The notes beneath the pieces are model-generated. The model was not told the origin of the DNA and did not search any database. It was given only the letters and a program-made list of their open reading frames with translations. Source: Treponema sp. (GTDB lineage Bacteria; Spirochaetota; Spirochaetia; Treponematales; Treponemataceae). From it: a DNA stretch of 6,397 nt. The stretch is taken from assembly GCA_024691265.1 (NCBI GenBank), contig JAILNT010000105.1, forward strand, positions 1 through 6,397. The letters run 5' to 3'. Each line of letters starts with the position of its first letter. Within the stretch, counting starts at the first letter, position 1. The translations under genes were made by a program, and so were the position numbers. Positions 1 through 6,357 of the stretch are shown piece by piece.

Positions 1-71
1 TATGTAGCAAGTACGCCACAAATTAGAATCGGCAGCATTAAAAGTCCACCGCTTTTTAGTAATGAAAACAT
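1..71 (-). CDS. MotA/TolQ/ExbB proton channel family protein, N-terminal fragment
   Basis: The first 23 codons of a gene that runs off the left edge, with its ATG at 71-69. The fragment reads MFSLLKSGGLLMLPILICGV followed by LAT. It has a short N-terminus, a KSGG segment and the start of a hydrophobic helix, which is how ExbB/TolQ proteins begin (from memory, many start M-x-x-L-x-K-G-G-x-x-M-x-P-I/L-L). Proteins of this family form the inner-membrane proton channel that, with an ExbD/TolR partner, powers outer-membrane transport or envelope maintenance. The start is supported by a strong GGAAGGA ribosome binding site at 77-83, 5 nt from the ATG. The gene lies 120 nt downstream of the exported-protein gene on the same strand, so it may be a separate unit or a distal operon member. 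Only the N-terminus is visible, so ExbB, TolQ and MotA cannot be told apart. Confidence 0.62.
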   Translation of the reverse strand, partial: MFSLLKSGGLLMLPILICGVLAT

Positions 72-76
72 TTAAA

Positions 77-83
77 TCCTTCC
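77..83 (-). promoter_or_regulatory. Shine-Dalgarno site of the ExbB/TolQ-like gene
   Basis: GGAAGGA on the minus strand ends 5 nt before the ATG at 71-69. It is the main support for calling a real start codon in the 71 bases left at the edge. Confidence 0.65.
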
Positions 84-90
84 ATGAATA

Positions 91-143
91 ATAATAGACT
101 AATAACCACTAATATATTTTATTAATAGCTATCAGTCTATAAT
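91..143. repeat. Imperfect inverted repeat between the exported-protein gene and the ExbB-like gene
   Basis: The arm ATAATAGACT at 91-100 and the arm AGTCTATAAT at 134-143 are complementary at 9 of 10 positions and lie 33 nt apart. The arms are AT-rich and no T-run follows on either strand, so this is a weak candidate for an operator or RNA stem and not a convincing terminator. It overlaps the predicted -10 of the candidate promoter for the ExbB-like gene. Confidence 0.3.
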
Positions 144-167
144 AGTTAACAAATGCGATTAGTTAAA
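139..167 (-). promoter_or_regulatory. Weak candidate promoter for the ExbB/TolQ-like gene
   Basis: On the minus strand, TTTAAC (162-167, about 3 of 6 matches to TTGACA) is followed after 17 nt by TATTAT (139-144, 5 of 6 matches to TATAAT). The spacing is ideal but the -35 is poor, and the gap is so AT-rich that a chance match is quite possible. If real, the ExbB-like gene has its own transcript with a leader of about 60 nt. Confidence 0.25.
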
Positions 168-175
168 GTAACTAA
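159..175. repeat. Small perfect hairpin downstream of the exported-protein gene
   Basis: TTAGTTA (159-165) and TAACTAA (169-175) form a perfect 7-bp inverted repeat with a 3-nt loop, beginning 17 nt after the TAA stop of the exported-protein gene. The stem has one G-C pair and no U-tract follows it on the minus strand, so it is not a standard intrinsic terminator. It could be a weak stabilising 3' structure or simply an effect of AT-rich sequence. Confidence 0.3.
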
Positions 176-191
176 AATATTTTATAAACAG

Positions 192-1601
192 TTATTTATC
201 GTCGTCTAAATCACCAGACTCCTGACTATAATAAAATTTATCAGAAGAGCGTAATCTAGTAAGATTTACAAAACAGTCTTTATAAGTTTCTATAAAATCC
301 TCTAATGAAATTTCTTTACCATTAAAAAACACTGTGCAATAAAACTTTCCATTATCATCAAAATAAGGAAATATTGCAGCACAATTATTAAATACCCCAA
401 ATTCAGGCATCGTATCATCATAAGTAGGAGCAATTTCCCTTATTGCTGCAAGATAATAATTATCACTTTCAGTAACAGCAAGCACATATAATAAAGACTT
501 AAGCATAGACATCTTATAGCCACAGTCTTTTACATAAGCTATCTGAGAAACCTCTCCTTTTAAATTATAAGAAGAACTAAAAGGATTTATATCAACATCA
601 ACGCCAGAATCCTGATATTTATAATCAACACCCCTTTGAATAGAAAGTAAAGCCGTAGCAAGATTTCTTGTCCAATCAAGTGCAAACATGATTTCATAAG
701 ATGATTCAATAACACCTATGTGACTTGTCATAGAATGGTTAGTTGTATTTACGCACAAAGGTTTTAAATATGAACCTCCACCTGAAATACTTGCAAGCTC
801 TCCATCTACAATCCACTTTACAAAACCTGCTGAAGAAAGCTGCAATTTATCTTTATCTTCACCGTCTTTTAATTTTCTTTTTTCGCCACTTGTAATAGTT
901 ATAGCTTCTCCATGCTCATCATATCCGGCATCTTCTGCATATTCAATTCTGTCAAGCCGCTCTTTAATACCAGAAATCATAGCAAGGTTACCCTTATACA
1001 TACCTTTTTCTGTATCAGTTAAATACCAGGGTAAAGTTTTTTTAGTTAATTTTCTTATATCAGCAAAAGAAGTAGTATAAAGTTTTTCAAATGGCATTCC
1101 TACAGGAACATTTTTTGCTGCATTCATACCACAAATAACAAAATCTACAACCGTCTTTTTTTTATTTGTAGAAAACTCTAAGAATACATCACTATTTACA
1201 GAAAAGTAGTAACGTATTCTTAAAGCCTTTCCATTTTCAGTAGAACGAAACAAAATCCAACTACCCGGAGAATTTGCAAGATATTCCTTGTTTTCAACTC
1301 TAGACTCTTTATTTCCATCTTTATAGATATCAATAGCAACTGTAGTTTCAGGAGCTACAATTATAGCTAATTCTTCAGGAATCTCTTCTACTCTTACCTG
1401 AAAAACAGTTCCTATAGAGTTTTCAAAAGTTGCACTTTCATTCTGTCTAACAGCATCTAAAGGAGCTGTAAACCATGTTTCCCTTAAAGATTTCCTTATT
1501 TCAGACGAATCAGGAATACCATTAGGGTCATATGCTGCAAAGACAAAAAAACTTAAGCAGAAAACAGAAATAGCTAACAAAACTCTCCGAATATCATTCA
1601 T
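192..1601 (-). CDS. Exported protein of unknown function (469 aa)
   Basis: I do not recognise a named family. Residues 1-22 form a clear Sec signal peptide: two arginines (RR, 5-6), a hydrophobic core (about 7-21) and a VFA-A cleavage site after A22. C15 sits inside the core without a lipobox, so a soluble secreted or periplasmic protein is more likely than a lipoprotein. No other membrane segment is evident. The mature part looks like a mixed-fold domain with a charged, probably exposed segment at about 213-252. At 256-261 the stretch SSAGFV, followed by KWIVDG, resembles the DCSGFV motif of NlpC/P60 cysteine peptidases, but Ser257 replaces the catalytic Cys. The tail is acidic (LDDDK). The ATG at 1601 follows the TAG of the giant activase gene by 2 nt, which points to one operon and coupled translation. 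Confidence is high for the gene and nil for a specific function. Confidence 0.85.
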   Translation of the reverse strand: MNDIRRVLLAISVFCLSFFVFAAYDPNGIPDSSEIRKSLRETWFTAPLDAVRQNESATFENSIGTVFQVRVEEIPEELAIIVAPETTVAIDIYKDGNKESRVENKEYLANSPGSWILFRSTENGKALRIRYYFSVNSDVFLEFSTNKKKTVVDFVICGMNAAKNVPVGMPFEKLYTTSFADIRKLTKKTLPWYLTDTEKGMYKGNLAMISGIKERLDRIEYAEDAGYDEHGEAITITSGEKRKLKDGEDKDKLQLSSAGFVKWIVDGELASISGGGSYLKPLCVNTTNHSMTSHIGVIESSYEIMFALDWTRNLATALLSIQRGVDYKYQDSGVDVDINPFSSSYNLKGEVSQIAYVKDCGYKMSMLKSLLYVLAVTESDNYYLAAIREIAPTYDDTMPEFGVFNNCAAIFPYFDDNGKFYCTVFFNGKEISLEDFIETYKDCFVNLTRLRSSDKFYYSQESGDLDDDK

Positions 1602-1603
1602 AA

Positions 1604-4600
1604 CTAATTTTTTCCTCCAGATGAATAAACATCTGATGTCATTGCTGGAATAACAGAAGGGTCTGCAGGATCTGTATCTACAAATGCATCTCCACCTTCT
1701 GCAAGCTGAATTTCAGCCTCCACCTCACCATTTGGAGTCCAGATTTTACCATCAGGTAATTCATCAGGATGAGAACCAACTGGAGCATTAGAAAGCAAAA
1801 GCTTTAAGCGGTTAAGCTGATTAACTTCAGAAGAACCCGGGTCATAGTCTATAGCACTAATATTAGTTCCAGGATAACGGCGGCGTAATTCCTTTATCAT
1901 ACCTTTACCTGTAACATGGTTAGGCAAACATGCAAATGGCTGTACACAAGCAATACTTGGAACACCAGATTTTATAAGCTCAACCATTTCTGCAGTAAGG
2001 AACCAACCTTCTCCTGTAATATTTCCAAGCTGAACTATGTCATCAACACCTTCCATCAATTCATATATTGATGAAGGAGGGTCGAATCTGCGAGACTTCT
2101 TCAATATCTTCTTTAGATATTTTCGGTATAAATCTAATGCCCACACCAGAATTTTTGCATTACGTTCTGTTTTTTCAGGGAATGCTAATTGTTCATGACG
2201 GAAAATACCAGTACTGAAAGAATAGAATAAGAAATCTGTAAGGTCTGGCATTACACATTCAGCACCTTCTTTTTCTATTGTATCTACAATCTGATTATTT
2301 GCTGTAGGGTGGAATTTTACAAGGATTTCTCCAACAACACCAACTCTAGGCTTTTTAACAGGAAGTAAAGGAAGATTATCAAAATCCTTAACAATATTCT
2401 TCAACAATCTGTGATAGCCAAGTATAGAAAGTGATTTAATCTGCTTTATTGCAATATTATTCCACTTTTCATACATTGCGTTAGCACTGCCTGGAACAGC
2501 TTCATAAGGACGTGTTCTATACAAACATCTCATCAATAAGTCGCCAATAATAATTGACATAAGACTTCTGTGAAGCAATGGGAATGTAATCTTAAAGCCA
2601 GGATTATTTTCAAACCCCTGAGCACTTAAAGAAATTACAGGAATATGTCCCCAGCCTGCATCATTTAATGCACGGCGGATAAATCCTATATAGTTAGTAG
2701 CACGGCAACCACCACCGGTCTGAGTAATTAAAAGACTTACATGGTCAAGGTCATATTTTCCACTTTCAAGAGCTGCAATCATCTGTCCTGTAACAAGGAT
2801 AGAAGGATAACAGGCATCATTATTAACATACTTCAAACCTGTTTCTACAGCTTTTGGGTCAACAGCATCAAGAATAACAAAATTATAGCCACTGTAGCGG
2901 AAAGCCTGCTGCAAAATGCGGAAATGAATAGGACTCATCTGAGGACCTATAATCGTATGTGTATAACGCATTTCCTTTGTAAATACATTTCTCTTATATG
3001 CAGAAGAATAAGTTACAGTTGTTTTATGATGTCTTTCTCTTTCTTTTACCGCAGCAATCAAACTTCTTATACGGATACGAACAGCTCCAAGATTAGAACC
3101 TTCATCAATCTTTATAAGAGTGTACATGCGGCTTTTAGCCTTCATTATTTCATCAACCTGGTCAGAAGTAACAGCATCAAGACCACAGCCGAAACTTGTA
3201 AGCTGTACAAGCTCAAGATTAGGCATTTCGCTTACAAAATTTGCAGCTCTATAAAGACGGTTGTGATATGTCCACTGGTCAACGACACGTAAAGGTCTTT
3301 CAACCTTACCAAGGTTTGCAACAGAATCTTCTGTAAGAACTGCAAGTCCAAGACCATGAATCATTTCTGGAATACCATGATTAATTTCAGGGTCAAGATG
3401 ATAAGGACGACCTGCAAGAACAATACCATTAGAACCACTTCTGATTATCTGTTCTATAGCATCTTCGCCTACCTGCTGAACTTCTTTTCTGAAATTCTCT
3501 TCTTCTTTCCATGCAACTTCAACAGCCTTATTAATCTTTTCTTTTGTTAAAGAAGCAAAGTGAGGATTCAATTCTTCATAAAGACGTTCTGCAAGACGCT
3601 TTTTGTCATAAATAGGAAGGAATGGGTTCATAAACAGAATATCCTTATTCTGTCTTAACTCATCGATATTATTACGTAAAACTTCTGGATAGCTTGTAAC
3701 AATAGGACAGTTATAATGGTTTCCAGCACCAGCATCTTCCTGCTGTTCATAAGGAGCACAAGGATAGAATATAAACTTAATTCCCTGCTTTAACAAAGAC
3801 TCAACATGTCCATGGGTGATTTTTCCTGGATAACATACTGATTCTGATGGAATTGATTCAAGTCCCTTCTCATAAACTGAGTGATTTGAGCGAGGAGAAA
3901 GTCTTACTCTGAATCCCAATTCATTAAAGAAGGTAAACCACATTGGATAATTCTCGTACATATTTAATACACGAGGAATACCAACGTCTCCCATAGGAGC
4001 ATCTTCCGGACGGCGAGGAACATAATGCTGGAACAATCTCTTATACTTCCAGTCAAAGAGATTAGGAAGATTTTCTTCTCCAGCTTCTACATTTGTATTT
4101 TTCTTGTTGCTTGCATCAACAACATTATTTCCAATTTCAGCACCACGTTCACATCTGTTACCTGTAACAAACATGCGAACTGCTCGGCTTCCGTTTCCTT
4201 CTGTACTATCTGTACTGAAAGTATTAATTGTCAAAAGACAATTATTTGCACACTTACCGCATCTTCTAAGCTCAAGGTCAACCTTAAATGATTCAAGCTG
4301 CTCTAATGTTGCAATACCAGAATGAATTTCATGAGGAACCCAATTTTTTTCACCAGGTTTTGGTCTATTCAAATCTTCCCACTGGTCTTGAGCTATAAGA
4401 GCTGCACCATAAGCACCCATCAAACCAGAAACATCTGGACGGAACACATTTACACCTGAAATCTTTTCAAAAGCACGAAGAACAGAGTCATTATAGAAAG
4501 TACCACCCTGAACTACAACTTTTTTACCGATTTCACTTGCACGGCGAAGCTTAATAACTTTGAACAAAGCATTCTTAATAACAGAATATGAAAGACCTGC

Positions 4601-6199
4601 TGAAATATCTGCAACAGAAGCACCTTCTTTTTGAGCCTGCTTAACACGGCTATTCATAAATACTGTACAGCGGCTTCCAAGGTCTACAGGTTTTTGAGCC
4701 ATAAGAGCTTTTTGACTGAATTCCTGAACATTCATACCCATTGTACGGGCAAAGTTATCAAGGAAGCTTCCACAACCAGAAGAACAGGCTTCATTCAACT
4801 GAATACTTGTAATAGCACCATTCTTCATGCGTAGACACTTCATATCCTGTCCACCGATATCAAGAAGGAATTCTACACCAGGAACAAAGAAATCAGCTGC
4901 TCTATAGTGAGTAATAGTTTCAACTTCACCTGCATCAACACCTAAAGCGGCCTGGAAAAGAGCTTCTCCGTAACCTGTAGAAACACTACGTGCAATATAA
5001 ACATCTTTAGGAAGAATCTTATAAAGGTTCTTTAAAACTTTTACAGCAAGTTCAACAGGATTACCAGCATTTACATCATAGAATCTCCAAAGAATTCTTC
5101 CCTTTGTATCTGTAAGAACTGCTTTTGTAGTTGTTGAACCGGCATCAAGACCTAAAAATACAGGACCTTTTGTTTCATTGAGTTCTGCTGTCTGTGCCTT
5201 TTCTTTTTCATGACGGGCTCTAAACTCATCAAGTTCTTCTTGGTTTTTGAATAAAGGCTGTAAACGCTGAACTTCACTCAATTCAGCTCCCTCAAGATTT
5301 TTGAGGCTATCCCTAAACTGATTTACGGTCTGGAATACATGAGGCTTTTGACCTGGAGCACATTTATAAGATTTTTCAGCAGAAAGAGCTGCACCTGCTG
5401 CAACAAAAAGCTGACTATCTTCAGGAACAATAATTTCATCAGGAGTAAGCTTTAATGTTTGAATAAAACGCTCTCTCAACTGGTCTAAAAAGTGTAATGG
5501 ACCTCCCAAGAAAGCAACATTACCACGAATAGGTTTTCCGCAGGCAAGACCACTTATAGTCTGTGTAACAACAGCCTGAAAGATAGATGCTGCAATATCC
5601 TCACGGCGAGCACCTTCATTAATAAGAGGCTGAACATCAGTTTTTGCAAAAACACCACAACGGGCAGCTATAGGGTAAATTGTAGTAGCTCCAGCTGCAA
5701 GCTTATTAAGACCTGGAGCATCAGTATCAAGTAATGCAGCCATCTGGTCAATAAAAGCACCTGTTCCACCAGCACAGGTACCATTCATTCTTTGCTCTAC
5801 ACCACCCTTGAAGTATGTAATTTTAGCGTCTTCACCACCAAGCTCAATAACAACGTCTGTTTTCGGAATTAAAACTTTTACGGCTGTAGTTGCAGCTACA
5901 ACTTCCTGGATAAAAGGAACCGAAAGCCATTGAGAAACTGAAAGACCTCCAGAACCTGTAACTTTTATGCTTACAGTCTGCTTATCAGCATCTATTCCCT
6001 GTGAAGATAATGAATCAAGAGCTTCTGTTACTACAGCTATGATTGTGCTACGAATATCTGCACGGTGACGGCGATACTCACTATACAGAACTTTATTCTG
6101 GTCATTTAAAATAACAACCTTTACTGTAGTGGAACCAACATCAATACCAATCCTAAGAGGTGAAACGATTGGTGTAAAAGTATTCTGCTCTGTAGCCAT
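1604..6199 (-). CDS. Giant acyl-CoA dehydratase activase-related protein: two BadF/HgdC ATPase domains fused to two dehydratase-like halves (1531 aa)
   Basis: Probable cytoplasmic ATP-driven low-potential electron transfer protein. Domains in order: activase 1 (about 16-272; GIDVGSTT phosphate loop, GGED, cluster cysteines C142 and C181); charged linker (273-345); activase 2 (about 348-604; GLDAGSTT, GGQD, C472 and C511, extra C476); four-cysteine linker (C647, C650, C654, C683); DUF2229-like half A (about 741-1058; C789, C814, C1005); half B (about 1085-1475; C1130, C1165, C1423); acidic tail (1476-1531). In HgdC-type activases (about 260 aa), a homodimer holds one [4Fe-4S] cluster with two cysteines per subunit, and ATP hydrolysis drives an electron into the dehydratase. 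Here both subunits and an acceptor are in one chain. No transmembrane segment or signal peptide is seen. The start is set by an AAGG site 5 nt upstream. The substrate is unknown, and 2-hydroxyglutaryl-CoA dehydration should not be assumed. Confidence 0.93.
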   Translation of the reverse strand: MATEQNTFTPIVSPLRIGIDVGSTTVKVVILNDQNKVLYSEYRRHRADIRSTIIAVVTEALDSLSSQGIDADKQTVSIKVTGSGGLSVSQWLSVPFIQEVVAATTAVKVLIPKTDVVIELGGEDAKITYFKGGVEQRMNGTCAGGTGAFIDQMAALLDTDAPGLNKLAAGATTIYPIAARCGVFAKTDVQPLINEGARREDIAASIFQAVVTQTISGLACGKPIRGNVAFLGGPLHFLDQLRERFIQTLKLTPDEIIVPEDSQLFVAAGAALSAEKSYKCAPGQKPHVFQTVNQFRDSLKNLEGAELSEVQRLQPLFKNQEELDEFRARHEKEKAQTAELNETKGPVFLGLDAGSTTTKAVLTDTKGRILWRFYDVNAGNPVELAVKVLKNLYKILPKDVYIARSVSTGYGEALFQAALGVDAGEVETITHYRAADFFVPGVEFLLDIGGQDMKCLRMKNGAITSIQLNEACSSGCGSFLDNFARTMGMNVQEFSQKALMAQKPVDLGSRCTVFMNSRVKQAQKEGASVADISAGLSYSVIKNALFKVIKLRRASEIGKKVVVQGGTFYNDSVLRAFEKISGVNVFRPDVSGLMGAYGAALIAQDQWEDLNRPKPGEKNWVPHEIHSGIATLEQLESFKVDLELRRCGKCANNCLLTINTFSTDSTEGNGSRAVRMFVTGNRCERGAEIGNNVVDASNKKNTNVEAGEENLPNLFDWKYKRLFQHYVPRRPEDAPMGDVGIPRVLNMYENYPMWFTFFNELGFRVRLSPRSNHSVYEKGLESIPSESVCYPGKITHGHVESLLKQGIKFIFYPCAPYEQQEDAGAGNHYNCPIVTSYPEVLRNNIDELRQNKDILFMNPFLPIYDKKRLAERLYEELNPHFASLTKEKINKAVEVAWKEEENFRKEVQQVGEDAIEQIIRSGSNGIVLAGRPYHLDPEINHGIPEMIHGLGLAVLTEDSVANLGKVERPLRVVDQWTYHNRLYRAANFVSEMPNLELVQLTSFGCGLDAVTSDQVDEIMKAKSRMYTLIKIDEGSNLGAVRIRIRSLIAAVKERERHHKTTVTYSSAYKRNVFTKEMRYTHTIIGPQMSPIHFRILQQAFRYSGYNFVILDAVDPKAVETGLKYVNNDACYPSILVTGQMIAALESGKYDLDHVSLLITQTGGGCRATNYIGFIRRALNDAGWGHIPVISLSAQGFENNPGFKITFPLLHRSLMSIIIGDLLMRCLYRTRPYEAVPGSANAMYEKWNNIAIKQIKSLSILGYHRLLKNIVKDFDNLPLLPVKKPRVGVVGEILVKFHPTANNQIVDTIEKEGAECVMPDLTDFLFYSFSTGIFRHEQLAFPEKTERNAKILVWALDLYRKYLKKILKKSRRFDPPSSIYELMEGVDDIVQLGNITGEGWFLTAEMVELIKSGVPSIACVQPFACLPNHVTGKGMIKELRRRYPGTNISAIDYDPGSSEVNQLNRLKLLLSNAPVGSHPDELPDGKIWTPNGEVEAEIQLAEGGDAFVDTDPADPSVIPAMTSDVYSSGGKN
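1613..1619 (-). promoter_or_regulatory. Shine-Dalgarno site of the exported protein, inside the upstream gene
   Basis: TGGAGGA on the minus strand lies in the last codons (Ser-Gly-Gly) of the giant gene and ends 11 nt before the ATG at 1601-1599. The spacing is rather long. Together with the 2-nt gap between TAG and ATG, it suggests re-initiation by ribosomes finishing the upstream gene. It also supports ATG 1601 as the start. Confidence 0.65.
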
Positions 6200-6204
6200 A
6201 TTTT

Positions 6205-6208
6205 CCTT
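6205..6208 (-). promoter_or_regulatory. Shine-Dalgarno site of the giant activase gene
   Basis: AAGG, within an AAAAAGG run on the minus strand, ends 5 nt before the ATG at 6199-6197. It fixes the start, because the first phosphate loop (GIDVGSTT) follows only 17 residues later, as expected for an intact N-terminus. Confidence 0.6.
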
Positions 6209-6211
6209 TTT

Positions 6212-6228
6212 GGTGTTCTAAAAGCACC
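6212..6228. repeat. Short GC-rich stem next to the ribosome binding site
   Basis: GGTG (6212-6215) and CACC (6225-6228) can pair around a 9-nt loop. In the minus-strand transcript the stem would end 3 nt before the AAAAAGG purine run that contains the ribosome binding site, so it could affect access to it. Four base pairs is a marginal stem. Confidence 0.25.
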
Positions 6229-6229
6229 T

Positions 6230-6245
6230 GTTTTTATAAAAAAAC
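6230..6245. repeat. AT hairpin in the leader of the giant gene
   Basis: GTTTTT (6230-6235) and AAAAAC (6240-6245) form a perfect 6-bp inverted repeat with a 4-nt loop. On the minus strand a GGG precedes a run of seven T, but no stable GC-rich stem lies before the T-run, so it does not qualify as an intrinsic terminator or attenuator on what can be seen. Confidence 0.25.
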
Positions 6246-6268
6246 CCTTATCCGGCAACCTAGCACAC

Positions 6269-6297
6269 AATAAAGCGCCTTTATAGATATCTGGCAA
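6269..6297 (-). promoter_or_regulatory. Second candidate promoter in the leader, with palindromes
   Basis: On the minus strand, TTGCCA (6292-6297, 5 of 6 matches to TTGACA) is followed after 17 nt by TTTATT (6269-6274, 4 of 6 matches to TATAAT). The 8-bp palindrome AGATATCT (6285-6292) overlaps the last base of the -35 and runs into the spacer. The -10 forms most of one arm of a 6-bp inverted repeat, ATAAAG/CTTTAT (6270-6275 and 6279-6284, 3-nt loop). Such an arrangement would suit an operator, but the -10 is weak and the palindromes are short. Confidence 0.3.
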
Positions 6298-6314
6298 AAA
6301 AATAATATGGAAAT

Positions 6315-6334
6315 CTAAACAATACTAAACAATA
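6315..6334. repeat. Perfect 10-bp tandem direct repeat, possible operator
   Basis: CTAAACAATA occurs twice back to back, at 6315-6324 and 6325-6334 (TATTGTTTAG on the transcribed strand). The period is about one DNA helical turn, so two protein molecules could bind the same face. The repeat begins about 8 nt after the transcription start predicted from the extended -10, a position where a bound repressor could block elongation or initiation. Confidence 0.45.
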
Positions 6335-6348
6335 GATAGTCTTATCAC

Positions 6349-6357
6349 ATTATACCA
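6349..6357 (-). promoter_or_regulatory. Extended -10 promoter of the giant activase gene
   Basis: The minus strand reads TGG then TATAAT (TATAAT at 6349-6354, TGn at 6355-6357), a perfect extended -10 element. No good -35 lies 16-19 nt upstream. The nearest likeness, TTGAAT at 6378-6383, is 23 nt away, too far. Extended -10 promoters often do without a -35. Transcription would start near 6342, giving a leader of about 140 nt. It is the strongest promoter candidate in the window and would drive the giant gene and the coupled exported protein. Confidence 0.55.

Noticed and set aside
72..191. Intrinsic terminator between the exported-protein gene and the ExbB-like gene
   Set aside because: The inverted repeats found (91-143 and 159-175) are AT-rich and not followed by a U-tract on the transcribed strand.
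1536..1601. Lipoprotein signal in the exported protein based on C15
   Set aside because: C15 is in the middle of the hydrophobic core, the residues before it (ISVF) do not fit a lipobox, and a better signal peptidase I site (VFA-A) follows at residue 22.
2741..4834. Several open frames on the plus strand inside the giant gene (for example 2741-3292, 3356-3550, 4025-4325, 4631-4834)
   Set aside because: They lie antisense to a clearly coding sequence with conserved domains. Their translations are rich in Ser, Thr, Asn, Phe and Cys without recognisable motifs, as expected from the reverse frame of an AT-rich gene.
1604..6199. Naming the giant gene hgdC, yjiL or a specific 2-hydroxyglutaryl-CoA dehydratase component
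   Set aside because: It is far larger than those proteins, combines activase and acceptor parts, and has no substrate-indicating neighbours in the window.
6236..6260. T-run after GGG on the minus strand as an attenuator or terminator in the leader
   Set aside because: No stable GC-rich stem precedes the seven T residues. The only perfect hairpin here is made of A-T pairs and includes the T-run itself.
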